The notes: generated from the sequence alone by a model not told the origin. 64,000 nucleotides of DNA from Pseudomonas cuatrocienegasensis (GCF_900110925.1 NZ_FOFP01000009.1:1-64000), one strand, 5' to 3'; counted from the first letter of the stretch, positions 1-9,711 are shown. Program-made: numbers and translations.

Positions 1-1
1 C

Positions 2-112
2 AAGATCAAGCAGCAAGTGGTAACCGCCGTCGCACGGGAACTGGCAGGGTTCATCTGGGCCATCGCCTGCGAGGTTGCGGGCAAGGCACACGGCAGTAAG
101 GCAGTGGCATGA
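2..112 (+). CDS. IS110-family transposase, C-terminal fragment
   Basis: The last 36 codons of a transposase run in from the left window edge and stop with TGA at 110-112. The readable tail contains ARELAGFIWAIA, a sequence typical of the C-terminus of IS116/IS110/IS902 transposases (Transposase_20 domain). These enzymes are DEDD recombinases that act with an element-encoded RNA. The catalytic domain lies off the window, so intactness cannot be judged. The family call rests on this short tail plus the non-coding right end and REP next to it. Confidence 0.7.
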   Translation, partial: KIKQQVVTAVARELAGFIWAIACEVAGKAHGSKAVA

Positions 113-330
113 CCACGTCTCAGTGGCTTCGGTTCAGGGGGTGGAGGGCCGGTGAGGAGAACCCCTGGCGCTCCTATGTGGCGTCCTCTTCCGGGAGGAC
201 AGACCCACGACCGTAGAGAAGGGCAGCTCCGCGACGAAGTGAAGTCAGGTCGGTAACCAACCCACGCATATCAGAGTGATCCACCGTCGCCAAATCGCCC
301 TCCACCCCCTGAACCGAAGCCATTGATGGA
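113..330 (+). ncRNA. Candidate guide (bridge) RNA region of the IS element
   Basis: About 220 bases after the transposase stop carry no credible gene but are rich in inverted repeats. There is a perfect 26-base pair at 124-149 and 297-322, and a small stem GTCCTC/GAGGAC at 183-188 and 195-200. In IS1111-subgroup elements the RNA that pairs with donor and target DNA is encoded downstream of the transposase. The location therefore fits, but no transcript or pairing was demonstrated and the strand is assumed. Confidence 0.35.
124..322. repeat. Perfect 26-bp inverted repeat inside the IS right end
   Basis: Bases 124-149 and 297-322 are exact reverse complements over 26 positions, with mismatches immediately outside. 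The arms begin TGGCTTCGGTTCAGG and end GGTGGAGGGC. The 147-base spacer contains the GTCCTC/GAGGAC stem. The pair lies wholly between the transposase stop and the inferred element end, so it is an internal feature, not the terminal repeats. Confidence 0.9.
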
Positions 331-381
331 AAAGAGCAAAGTGAAAGAATAGACCCATAGTTGACAGGTCAATCCATATCA

Positions 382-466
382 GGAGCCCCGCCTCGGGGCG
401 AATCGATTGCAGCCATTCAGTTATTTCGGCGTTGCCCATGGCATTCGCCGCGGGGCGCGGCTCCTA
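382..466. repeat. Pair of Pseudomonas REP palindromes (GTAGGAGC type)
   Basis: Two head-to-head REP units. The first (382-404) reads GGAGCCCCGCCTCGGGGCGAA and lacks its leading GTA. The second (442-466), on the other strand, reads GTAGGAGCCGCGCCCCGCGG and onward. Each folds on a GC-rich stem. The missing lead of the first unit marks the probable IS junction. Bases 467-528, up to the SDR stop codon, show nothing further. Confidence 0.75.
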
Positions 467-528
467 CAAAAGCATCGTCGCCGTGCAACAGGGTACTGGG
501 ATAGAGCCTTTTATTTAGCGCCGCAGGA

Positions 529-1296
529 TCAGGAGAGGAAGCCGCCGTCAACGTTCAGTGCCACGCCGGTGGTGTAGCTCGATGCATCGCTGGCCAGGTA
601 GAGCACCGTGCCGGCCATTTCGCTGGGGTCGGCCACGCGCTTGAGTGGGATGCGCTGCAGGGCAACCTTGAGGATCGCGTCGTTCTGGGTCAGGGCCGAA
701 GCGAACTTGGTGTCGGTCAGGCCCGGTAGCAGGGCGTTGCAACGGATGCCAAATTGCGCGCACTCCTTGGCGAAGACCTTGGTCATGCTGATCACCGCGG
801 CCTTGGTCACCGAGTAGATACCCTGGAATTCGCCTGGGCTGACGCCATTGATCGAGGCCACGTTGATGATGCTGCCGCCACCGTTCTGCTTCATCAGCTT
901 GCCACCCTCGATGGACATGAAGTAGTAACCGCGGATATTCACGTCGACGGTCTTCTGGAACGCCGACAGGTCGGTGTCCAGGACGTTGCAGAACTGCGGG
1001 TTGGTCGCGGCGTTGTTGACCAGAATGTCCAGGCGCCCGAACTGTTCCTTGATCTGGGCGAAGACGTTGCTGATCTGCTCCATTTCACCAATGTGGCAAG
1101 CGATAGCGGTAGCTTTACCGCCTGCGGCCACAATGGCGTCCGCCACGGCCTGGCAGCCGTCGATCTTGCGGCTGGAGACGATAACGTGGGCGCCTTGCTG
1201 GGCCAGCAGTTTGGCGATGGCTTCACCGATGCCGCGGCTGGCGCCGGAGACGAAGGCAATCTTGCCGTCGAGGTCGAACAGTTGGGTCTTGGACAT
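529..1296 (-). CDS. SDR-family NAD(P)-dependent oxidoreductase
   Basis: A 255-residue classical short-chain dehydrogenase with a Rossmann fold over nearly the whole length. The cofactor motif GASRGIG is at residues 18-24, NNAA at 94-97, and the catalytic set is Ser148, Tyr161 and Lys165 in YSVTK. The end LNVDGGFLS is typical of the family. The gene lies 29 bases after the phosphotransferase gene on the same strand, so the two are probably co-transcribed. In other Pseudomonas this pair sits with lipid or acyl-CoA related genes, as here beside an SCP2 protein. The substrate cannot be read from the sequence. Confidence 0.9.
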   Translation of the reverse strand: MSKTQLFDLDGKIAFVSGASRGIGEAIAKLLAQQGAHVIVSSRKIDGCQAVADAIVAAGGKATAIACHIGEMEQISNVFAQIKEQFGRLDILVNNAATNPQFCNVLDTDLSAFQKTVDVNIRGYYFMSIEGGKLMKQNGGGSIINVASINGVSPGEFQGIYSVTKAAVISMTKVFAKECAQFGIRCNALLPGLTDTKFASALTQNDAILKVALQRIPLKRVADPSEMAGTVLYLASDASSYTTGVALNVDGGFLS

Positions 1297-1325
1297 AAGA
1301 GGTTCCTTGTTGTTGTAGGCGCCCG

Positions 1326-2393
1326 TTACAGCGTCGATTTGTGGATGACCTGCAGGCTCATGTGCTCCAGCAGCTTGTTCATATGGATGAACTGGGCGAA
1401 GCGCTTGTCCTGGGTCTGGCCGTGGTAGAAGCGGTAATAGATCTGCTGCACGATGCCGGCCAGACGGAACAGGCCGTAGGTGTAGTAGAAGTCGATACTC
1501 TTGATCTCGATACCGGCGCGCTGCGCGTAATAGTCGGCGAACTGCTGGCGTGTGAGCATGCCGGGCGCGTTACTTGGCTGGCGGCGCATCAACTGCACGG
1601 GGGCCGGGTCCGCCGCCTCGATCCAATAGGCCAGGGTGTTACCCAGGTCCATCAGCGGATCGCCGAGGGTGGTCAGTTCCCAGTCGAGCACACCGATGAT
1701 GTGCATGGGGTTTTGCGGGTCGAGGATCACATTGTCGAAGCGGTAGTCGTTATGCACGATGGCCGGTTTGGGGTGGTCGGCTGGCATCTTGTCGCGTAGC
1801 CAGGCTTTGACCGGCTCCCACAGTGGTGCGTCCGGGGTTAGGGCCTTCTCGTAGCGATCACTCCAGCCGGCGATCTGCCGCTGCACGTAGCCCTCGGGTT
1901 TGCCCAGATCGCCCAGGCCGCAGGCCTGGTAATCGACGCGGTGCAACTCGACCAGTTTGTCGATAAAACTTTCGCAGAGGCTGCGTGTCTTGGCTGCATC
2001 GAGCTGAAGCTCGGCGGGCATCTCGGAGCGCAGGATGATGCCTTTAACCCGCTCCATGACGTAGAACTCGCCGCCGATCACTGACTCGTCGGTGCAATGC
2101 ACATAGGCTTTCGGGCAGTAGGGAAAGCCCGCATTGAGCTGATTGAGGATGCGGTACTCGCGGCCCATGTCGTGGGCCGATTTGGCCTTGTGACCGAATG
2201 GCGGACGGCGCAGGACGAATTCCTGGTCGGGGTACTCGAGCAGGTAGGTGAGGTTCGATGCGCCGCCGGGAAACTGGCTGATGCGCGGCTCGCCGGTCAG
2301 GCCAGGGATGTGGGCCTTGAGGTAGGGGTCGATGCGCGCGGCATCGAGTTCTTCACCCTCACGAATCTGGGTGGACTGGTCGGTAAGCGCCAT
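1326..2393 (-). CDS. Phosphotransferase family protein (APH/ACAD10-like)
   Basis: A 355-residue kinase-fold protein of the APH family. The catalytic loop HNDYRFDN is at about residues 214-221, and the metal-binding Asp237 lies in GVLDWE. The N-terminal GGASNLTY resembles the nucleotide-binding loop of choline and aminoglycoside kinases. Homologues resemble the kinase domain fused to acyl-CoA dehydrogenase in human ACAD10, which suggests phosphorylation of hydroxyacyl-CoA or a related small molecule rather than antibiotic resistance. That is inference. It is the first gene of a two-gene unit with the SDR downstream. Confidence 0.85.
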   Translation of the reverse strand: MALTDQSTQIREGEELDAARIDPYLKAHIPGLTGEPRISQFPGGASNLTYLLEYPDQEFVLRRPPFGHKAKSAHDMGREYRILNQLNAGFPYCPKAYVHCTDESVIGGEFYVMERVKGIILRSEMPAELQLDAAKTRSLCESFIDKLVELHRVDYQACGLGDLGKPEGYVQRQIAGWSDRYEKALTPDAPLWEPVKAWLRDKMPADHPKPAIVHNDYRFDNVILDPQNPMHIIGVLDWELTTLGDPLMDLGNTLAYWIEAADPAPVQLMRRQPSNAPGMLTRQQFADYYAQRAGIEIKSIDFYYTYGLFRLAGIVQQIYYRFYHGQTQDKRFAQFIHMNKLLEHMSLQVIHKSTL

Positions 2394-2501
2394 ACTTATC
2401 CCTTCTACTTATGATTGGGGCTCGAGACTATTCGCTAATCTAATGCGCGCCTTATGTGCTCACAAGGCTGCACTGTCGTTATAGGCCAGCGTGTTGCTGT
2501 T

Positions 2502-2520
2502 CAATCAGGCAGCCTGATTG
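2502..2520. promoter_or_regulatory. Operator-like palindrome upstream of the phosphotransferase gene
   Basis: CAATCAGGC, one base, then GCCTGATTG: a perfect 9+1+9 inverted repeat about 110 bases before the phosphotransferase start. There is no T-run, so it is not an obvious terminator. The symmetry suits a dimeric repressor site. No regulator gene of the operon is next to it, so the binding protein is unknown. Confidence 0.45.
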
Positions 2521-2592
2521 GCTTTGGGGCTGATCTCGTGTCGTCGAAAGCGCAGCCGTGCACGAAACGGCAACAGCCTCTGAATTCAGGCG

Positions 2593-2621
2593 AAAAAAAA
2601 CCGGAGCACAAGACTCCGGTT
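2593..2621 (-). terminator. Rho-independent terminator after the SCP2 gene
   Basis: On the minus strand the stem AACCGGAG/CTCCGGTT (2599-2606 and 2614-2621, 7-base loop) is followed by eight T (the A-run 2593-2600). It lies 26 bases past the SCP2 stop codon and separates it from the phosphotransferase/SDR unit. Confidence 0.85.
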
Positions 2622-2646
2622 CTTTCTAGCCATTACGCCTGTCGGC

Positions 2647-2958
2647 TCAGACCGGGAACAGTTCACCCAGCTTCATGGCCAGCATCATGTCGCCTTCGGC
2701 GCGCAGCTTGCCGGCCATAAAGGCCTGCATGCCGTCGGTTTCACCGCTGGTGATGCCTTTGAGGGTTTCGGTGTCCATGATCAGGGTGACGTTGGCGTCT
2801 GGGCTGTCGCCTTGTTTCACGTCACAGGTGCCGTCTTTGACGATCAGGTAGTGGTTCTCGCCATCTTCGATGTTGAACTGGAATACCAGATCCAGGCCAG
2901 CAGCGGCGCTTGCGTTGAACTTGGAGTGCATGGTTTGGACGATGTCTGCAACGCTCAT
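2647..2958 (-). CDS. SCP2 sterol-binding domain protein
   Basis: A 103-residue stand-alone SCP2 domain (sterol carrier protein 2 fold) that covers the whole protein. Recognisable features are the LDLVFQFNIEDGE strand and the conserved C-terminal stretch with MDTETLKGITSGETDG and AFMAGKLRAEGD. Such domains bind fatty acyl chains or other hydrophobic ligands in a tunnel, and in bacteria usually act as soluble lipid carriers. It is the last gene before a strong terminator. The histidine phosphatase gene lies upstream on the same strand, 60 bases away. Confidence 0.9.
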   Translation of the reverse strand: MSVADIVQTMHSKFNASAAAGLDLVFQFNIEDGENHYLIVKDGTCDVKQGDSPDANVTLIMDTETLKGITSGETDGMQAFMAGKLRAEGDMMLAMKLGELFPV

Positions 2959-3018
2959 GGTGTCTTCCTTTCTTGGGAGTTGTCTCGCGCCCTGATGGAC
3001 GCAATCAATGGGCCGGAC

Positions 3019-3729
3019 TCAGCGGTAGGTGATGAGCTCCGGCGCCTTCAGCAGCTGCAAGTGCACATGGCTGTTGAAGGAAGCCAGGGTGACCTCGCTG
3101 CCGCGAAACTTAAGGCAGCTCAGTGATGTATTGACGATCTGCCAGTTCAGCTCGAAGGCCTGGGCCACGGGGATGCCGGTTACCAGGTGAAGCAGGGCGG
3201 TTATGGTACCGCCAGAGGTGAATACGGCGATGTTCTGCTTGGTGTCCGCGCGTTGTAGCAGGCGCTGCAGGCCGTCGTGCACCTGCGCGCTGAATGCTTG
3301 CCAGCTCTGCAGCTCAGCGGTGTCGTGGTGGCCGGAAATCCAGCGCCCAATCAGGATGGCGAACAGCCGCTGAAACTCCGCGCGGTGCTGTGCGGCGTTA
3401 CGCAGGATATGCAGGGCTTCCGGCTCCTCGGGCAGCAAGGCGGGCAGCAGGGCACGAATGACCGCGTCGGCATCGAATTCATTGAAGGCCGGATCGACTT
3501 CCAGCTCGGCGGGCTGCAGGCTGGCCGCATGCAGCTGGGCCAGCGCAGTATTGGCAGTATGCTGCTGGCGTCGCAGGCTGCCGCTGATGCAGCGGTCGAG
3601 GCGAATACCGAGTTGCGCCAGGTGGGCGCCCACTACTTCAGCCTGGCGCACGCCTACCGGCGACAGTACATCGTAATCGTCGGCACCGAAGGAGGCCTGG
3701 CCATGTCGAATCAGGTAGATGCTGCCCAC
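3019..3729 (-). CDS. Histidine phosphatase family protein (phosphoglycerate mutase-like)
   Basis: A 236-residue member of the histidine phosphatase superfamily. The N-terminal RHGQ (residues 8-11) supplies the phospho-accepting His9, and FTSGGTITALL resembles the second conserved block. The start is GTG, chosen because the family signature begins only a few residues later. Substrates range from sugar phosphates to protein phospho-residues, so function is open. The gene faces away from sohB and heads the group running into the SCP2 gene. Confidence 0.85.
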   Translation of the reverse strand: MGSIYLIRHGQASFGADDYDVLSPVGVRQAEVVGAHLAQLGIRLDRCISGSLRRQQHTANTALAQLHAASLQPAELEVDPAFNEFDADAVIRALLPALLPEEPEALHILRNAAQHRAEFQRLFAILIGRWISGHHDTAELQSWQAFSAQVHDGLQRLLQRADTKQNIAVFTSGGTITALLHLVTGIPVAQAFELNWQIVNTSLSCLKFRGSEVTLASFNSHVHLQLLKAPELITYR

Positions 3730-3926
3730 GTCCGTTGTCGTCCCGGTACGTTGAAAGTTCCGCGAGGGTAGGGGGGAAGCCGGGCGGCTGTCAACGAAAA
3801 AACATACGCTTGTTTGAATTCGCGCTGCTAGCCTGTCGGCTGGTCGCGATGCCGGGGCGCCGGTATGCTGGAGCGACTTTGAGCGGTCTGCGTTCAGGCA
3901 GGCGTCGTGACACTGAGGAGCAATGC

Positions 3927-4946
3927 GTGGAGTTCTTTTTGGAATATGCCGGTTTTCTGGCCAAGACAGTCACTGTCGTGGTGGCTATTGTCGTCGTGCT
4001 GGCGGCTATTGCTGCTGCCCGCAGCAGGGGGCGGCGCGGTTCTGGGCAGTTGCAGGTGAACAAACTCAATGATTTTTACAAGCACCTGCGTCAGCGCCTG
4101 GAGTCGGCGGTGCTGGACAAGGCTCAGCTCAAGGCCAGCCAAAAGGCTGAGGCCAAACAGGCCAAGGCGGCAAAAAAAGCCGGTGAGCAACGCCCTCGGG
4201 TATTTGTGTTGGACTTCGAGGGTGATATCCGCGCTTCGGCCACCGAAAGCCTACGCCATGAAATCAGCGCTCTGTTGAGTATGGCTACCCCTAAGGATGA
4301 GGTAGTGCTACGCCTGGAAAGCGGTGGTGGTATGGTCCATAGCTATGGGCTGGCGTCATCGCAACTGGTGCGTATCCGTCAGGCGGGCGTGCCGCTAACC
4401 GTGTGCATCGACAAGGTAGCGGCCAGCGGCGGTTACATGATGGCCTGCATTGGCGCGCGCATCGTCTCGGCGCCGTTCGCCATTCTCGGCTCGATTGGCG
4501 TGGTCGCCCAGCTGCCCAATGTTCATCGCCTGCTGCGCAAGCATGACATCGACGTGGAAGTGCTCACCGCCGGGGAATACAAGCGTACCCTCACGGTATT
4601 TGGCGAAAACACCGAAAAGGGTCGGGAGAAATTCCAGGAAGACCTGGAGACCACCCACGAGCTGTTCAAGAACTTCGTGGCCCGCTATCGTCCACAACTG
4701 GATATCGATGAAATTGCCACGGGCGAAGTCTGGCTCGGCACGGCAGCACTGGAAAAACAACTGGTCGATGAGCTCAAGACCAGCGACGAGTACCTGGCCG
4801 AACGAGCCGTCGAGGCGGATCTGTTCCACTTGCACTTCGCCGAGAAAAAGACCCTGCAGGAGCGTGTCGGCATCGCGGCCAGCGTCGCTGTCGAGCGTTT
4901 CCTGGTCAATGGCCTGAGCCGGCTCAATCTCCAGCGCTTCTGGTAA
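3927..4946 (+). CDS. sohB: Inner-membrane protease SohB
   Basis: A 339-residue S49-family peptidase. A membrane helix at about residues 10-31 is followed by a basic, Ala/Lys-rich linker and the protease domain from about residue 90. The catalytic Ser167 lies in AASGGY and the catalytic Lys219 in AGEYKRT, the Ser-Lys dyad of the signal peptide peptidase A/SohB group. The start is GTG at 3927, behind the ribosome site GAGGAG; the overlapping ATG at 3923 is in another frame. An upstream extension of the open frame has no start signal and was not used. Length matches the family (about 340-350). Confidence 0.92.
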   Translation: MEFFLEYAGFLAKTVTVVVAIVVVLAAIAAARSRGRRGSGQLQVNKLNDFYKHLRQRLESAVLDKAQLKASQKAEAKQAKAAKKAGEQRPRVFVLDFEGDIRASATESLRHEISALLSMATPKDEVVLRLESGGGMVHSYGLASSQLVRIRQAGVPLTVCIDKVAASGGYMMACIGARIVSAPFAILGSIGVVAQLPNVHRLLRKHDIDVEVLTAGEYKRTLTVFGENTEKGREKFQEDLETTHELFKNFVARYRPQLDIDEIATGEVWLGTAALEKQLVDELKTSDEYLAERAVEADLFHLHFAEKKTLQERVGIAASVAVERFLVNGLSRLNLQRFW

Positions 4947-4971
4947 CCACACGCATACCGAGGGGAATACG

Positions 4972-5961
4972 ATGACCACTTTTACCGCGCTGCAGGCGCG
5001 CGAACAAACGACCCAGGGTTTCGAGCAGGTGATCGTCGAGCGCGATACGGCTGAGTTGCCCGCAGGCGAGTTGTTGATCCGCGTGCGTTATTCCTCGCTC
5101 AATTACAAGGATGCCCTGTCGGCCACGGGGAATCGCGGGGTAACCCGCGAGTTTCCGCACACCCCGGGCATCGACGCCGCCGGCGTAGTTGAAGCGTCGA
5201 GTGTGGCGGAGTTCGCGGTTGGTGATGAAGTGATCGTCACCGGTTACGACCTGGGCATGAATACGGCGGGTGGCTTTGCCCAGTACATTCGCATTCCGGC
5301 GAGCTGGGCGCTCAAACGCCCGCAAGGCCTGAACCTGCGCGAGGCCATGGTGCTGGGTACGGCGGGCCTGACCGCGGCGCTGTGCGTCGATAAGTTGGAG
5401 CAGGCCGGTGTTACGCCGGGGGATGGGCCGGTACTGGTCACTGGTGCCACCGGTGGTGTCGGTAGCGTGGCGGTGGCTCTGTTGGCCACTCTCGGTTACG
5501 AGGTGGTGGCGGCGACCGGTAAAGCCCAGCAGAGCGATCTGCTGACGCGTTTGGGGGCAACGCGGGTGATTGCGCGCAGCGAGTTGCAGGCCGGTAGCGA
5601 GCGGCCGCTGCTCAAGGAACAATGGGCCGCGGCGGTCGATACCGTGGGGGGGGAGATTCTCTTCAACGTGGTCAAGGCCCTGCGCTATGGCGGCAGTGTG
5701 GCCTGTTGTGGCTTGACCGCTGGGACCGCATTCAGCGGTAGCGTGCTGCCGTTCATCCTGCGTGGGGTCAACCTGCTGGGCGTCGACTCGGTGGAGTTAC
5801 CGCTGGTGGTCAAGGCCTCGATGTGGGACCGCCTGTCGCTGCAATGGAAGCTTGACCTGGAGGCGCTGGTCACTGAAATCGGTCTGGCCGAGGTGCCGCA
5901 GGCTATCAGCCAGATTCTCGCCGGGCAGATCGCTGGACGAGTGCTGGTGCGTGTCGACTGA
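4972..5961 (+). CDS. acuI: AcuI/YhdH-type NADPH-dependent acrylyl-CoA reductase
   Basis: A 329-residue medium-chain dehydrogenase/reductase without zinc ligands. The GroES-like half ends near residue 125, and the cofactor motif GATGGVG is at 158-164. The conserved YSSLNYKDALS (40-50) is a hallmark of the YhdH/AcuI subfamily, which reduces toxic acrylyl-CoA to propionyl-CoA. It starts 26 bases after sohB with a good GAGGGGAA site, so it probably shares that transcript, and a strong terminator follows. The exact substrate here is inferred from the family. Confidence 0.85.
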   Translation: MTTFTALQAREQTTQGFEQVIVERDTAELPAGELLIRVRYSSLNYKDALSATGNRGVTREFPHTPGIDAAGVVEASSVAEFAVGDEVIVTGYDLGMNTAGGFAQYIRIPASWALKRPQGLNLREAMVLGTAGLTAALCVDKLEQAGVTPGDGPVLVTGATGGVGSVAVALLATLGYEVVAATGKAQQSDLLTRLGATRVIARSELQAGSERPLLKEQWAAAVDTVGGEILFNVVKALRYGGSVACCGLTAGTAFSGSVLPFILRGVNLLGVDSVELPLVVKASMWDRLSLQWKLDLEALVTEIGLAEVPQAISQILAGQIAGRVLVRVD

Positions 5962-5977
5962 CAGATCAAGCGCGCAG

Positions 5978-6009
5978 AAAAAAGCCCGCCAGATTCTGGC
6001 GGGCTTTTT
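5978..6009. terminator. Bidirectional terminator between acuI and the DUF934 gene
   Basis: The stem GCCCGCC/GGCGGGC (5984-5990 and 5998-6004, loop AGATTCT) has six A before it and five T after it, so it can stop transcription from both convergent units. Confidence 0.9.
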
Positions 6010-6017
6010 CGTTAGGC

Positions 6018-6498
6018 TCAGGCGCGGCGGCGGAACAGTGGCAGCGGCTGATCACCGGAGGCCTGGTAGACCTCGCTGAACTCCGTGAAGGCGTTCAGCG
6101 CATCCACCGGGTCCTTGTCGGCCCGCAACGCAAAGGCGTCAAAGCCGACCCGCTGGTAGGAAAACAGCTGGTCGCGCAGCACATCGCCAATCGCGCGCAC
6201 TTCCCCGGTATAGCCGTAGCGCGTGCGCAGCAGGTAGGCCGTGGAGCAGTGGCGACCATCGGTGAAGGCCGGGAAGTTCAGGGCGATAACCTGGAAATTG
6301 TCCAACTGGTCGGCGATTTCTTCGATCTCTTCGCCGGCATCCAGCCAGACGCCAAGGCCGCCGTCGCGGGCCTTCAGGGCGTGGCCGTGCTCGACCCACA
6401 GCGCCAGCGGCACGATCAGGTCGTCGCAGTTGGGGATGCCGTCGAGGGTGGCGTCCTTGGGCAGCAGGTGCCAGGTTTCGTCGAGGATCTGGCCGTTC

Positions 6499-6515
<17 letters not shown>
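6018..6515 (-). CDS. DUF934 domain protein, sulfite reductase partner
   Basis: A 165-residue DUF934 protein. It begins MQRIIKNGQ and ends in a helical part with YQRVGFDAFALR, typical of the family. Its ATG at 6515 lies inside the 3' end of cysI, behind AAGGAG at good spacing; a GTG two codons upstream fits less well. The overlap with cysI indicates translational coupling. The family is almost always next to sulfite reductase and is thought to assist assimilatory sulfite reduction, but its biochemical role is not established. No metal-binding cysteine cluster is visible. Confidence 0.9.
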
Positions 6516-8157
<1,642 letters not shown>

Positions 8158-8394
8158 GAAGTGTCCTGTTATCAGGCTGCTTACAGCAAATCTGCGCGCA
8201 CGGCCGCGCACTCCAGTCGGAGCCGGAGGAAGATACCAGCTCAGGGATATACGCAAAAGTGAAGTTTGAGTATATGGAAAGAACGTTGGGTTCTAAGTGA
8301 GGCCAAGAGCATAACTGCGGTGCTTGAGCAACCGCTCTGTGTGGTCTTAACTGAGGGTGCAGTGCACCTACAATCACAACAAAAAGGGGCGTTC

Positions 8395-8508
8395 ATGACC
8401 AAGCATTCCGAGTCCGATCACAGCGACAGTGCCGCTGATGCCAAGGCCATCTTCATGCTGATTCTTATCGCAGTCGCCACTGCCGTGTTCTGGGTGAGCG
8501 GCCAATAA
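8395..8508 (+). CDS. Small single-pass membrane protein (37 aa)
   Basis: A 37-residue open frame with ATG at 8395 behind AAAGGGGC. The first half is acidic and serine-rich (SESDHSDSAADA). The second half is one hydrophobic helix (AIFMLILIAVATAVFWV) and would span the inner membrane. A hairpin follows 12 bases after the stop. The gene is divergent from cysI and shares its promoter region. I do not recognise a family. Support comes from the ribosome site, the helix and the terminator-like hairpin. Confidence 0.55.
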   Translation: MTKHSESDHSDSAADAKAIFMLILIAVATAVFWVSGQ

Positions 8509-8520
8509 GATACCTGGCCT

Positions 8521-8550
8521 GCTGCCCGCTTTGCGGCGGGCAGCATCTTT
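8521..8550 (+). terminator. Terminator-like hairpin after the 37-aa gene
   Basis: The stem GCTGCCCGC/GCGGGCAGC (8521-8529 and 8536-8544, 6-base loop) is followed by ATCTTTGCTT, a weak T-tract. Confidence 0.6.
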
Positions 8551-8617
8551 GCTTCCCAGCGCATATCCGCTGCTGTCTACCAAACCCTTATACTGCGGCC
8601 AGGCTTTGGGGGTGTGC

Positions 8618-9709
8618 ATGTTCAGGTGGGTGGTGAGGTACCTGTTGTTAGCAACTTTGCTGATGCTGGGTGTGGGGGTACAGGCGGCTGTGCCGAAACC
8701 TGCATCTGTGGTCTTTCTCAATCCTGGCCATGCCAATGAGCCGTTCTGGGTCAGCTACAGTGAGTTCATGCAGGAGGCGGCACGCGATCTGGGCATGCAA
8801 TTGCACATTGTCTATGGTGCCCGTGATACCGCTAAGCTGCTCGCCGCTGCGCGCAAGGTACTTGAGTCGAGCGAGCCTCCCGATTACTTGATGTTTGTCA
8901 ACGAGCAGTACGTCGGCCCTGAAATACTGCGGTTGTTTGCCCAAAGCCCAATCAAGGTCTTTGCCGTGCACAGTACCTTGACGGCTGAGCAGCAGGCTCT
9001 GGTCGGTGCCAGCCGTGAGCAATACCGCAACTGGATCGGCAGCCTTGTGCCCAACGACGAAGAGGCCGGCTACCTGATGGCCTCTGCACTTATCGAATCG
9101 TTGGGCCAGCGCTCGGGTGAACTGCTCGCGCTCTCCGGGGTGCGCCACACGCCCTCTGCAAGTCTGCGTCAGCAGGGCCTGGCGCGTGCGTTGGCCGAGC
9201 ACCCGCACGTGCGGCTGCAGCAATTGGTCTATGGCGAATGGAGCCGTAAGCGTGCTTATGAGCAGGCCCGAGCGCTGTTGCAGCGCCGGCCTGGGACCGA
9301 TTTGATCTGGTCGGCAAATGACGAAATGGCCTTCGGCGCGTTGCAGGCGGTCACCGAACGCGGACTGGTGCCTGGTAAGGATGTGCACATCTCCGGGTTG
9401 AATAGCTCCGAGCAGGTGCTGCAGGCACGTATCGATGGGCGCATCAGTGTGCTGGTGGCGGGCCACAACAGCCTGGGCGCCTGGGCACTGGTGATGCTCT
9501 ACGACTACCACGCCGGCTATGACTTCAGTCAGCATGGCGGCAAGGATCAGGTCGCACCGGTGTTGCAACTGATTGACGCTGCTCAGGCCCGGCAGTTGCT
9601 AAAACGCTTGGCAATCCCGGGTTACGGAATCGATTTCCGCCGTTACAGCGTGGCCTATCAGCCGGATATGAAACACTATGACTTCAACCTGCATGCGCTG
9701 CTGGAGTGA
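8618..9709 (+). CDS. Periplasmic substrate-binding protein (PBP1/sugar-binding type)
   Basis: A 363-residue secreted binding protein. The start at 8618 gives a signal peptide of about 23 residues (YLLLATLLMLGVGVQA, cleavage after AQA/VQA). The mature part has the two-lobed LacI/ribose-binding fold (Peripla_BP_4-like), for example LIWSANDEMAFGALQAV and GYDFSQHGGKDQ. No permease, ATPase or sensor gene adjoins it, so it may feed a receptor or a transporter coded elsewhere. The ligand is unknown. It converges on the DUF2970 gene with only two bases between their stops. Confidence 0.8.
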   Translation: MFRWVVRYLLLATLLMLGVGVQAAVPKPASVVFLNPGHANEPFWVSYSEFMQEAARDLGMQLHIVYGARDTAKLLAAARKVLESSEPPDYLMFVNEQYVGPEILRLFAQSPIKVFAVHSTLTAEQQALVGASREQYRNWIGSLVPNDEEAGYLMASALIESLGQRSGELLALSGVRHTPSASLRQQGLARALAEHPHVRLQQLVYGEWSRKRAYEQARALLQRRPGTDLIWSANDEMAFGALQAVTERGLVPGKDVHISGLNSSEQVLQARIDGRISVLVAGHNSLGAWALVMLYDYHAGYDFSQHGGKDQVAPVLQLIDAAQARQLLKRLAIPGYGIDFRRYSVAYQPDMKHYDFNLHALLE

Positions 9710-9711
9710 CC

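Larger units (their letters stand above)
1..381 (+). mobile_element. Right end of an IS110-family (probably IS1111-subgroup) insertion sequence
   Basis: The window opens inside the last codons of an IS110-type transposase, followed by about 270 bases of non-coding DNA. A REP palindrome begins abruptly at 382 without its usual GTA lead, so the element probably ends near 379-381, inside the REP. Known Pseudomonas IS1111-type elements target REPs, which fits. The left end lies outside the window, so the subgroup and exact termini are inferred. Confidence 0.6.

Noticed and set aside
245..439. Minus-strand frame of 64 residues over the IS right end and REP
   Set aside because: It runs through the 26-bp repeat arm and into the REP, has no ribosome site, and its tryptophan-rich sequence looks random.
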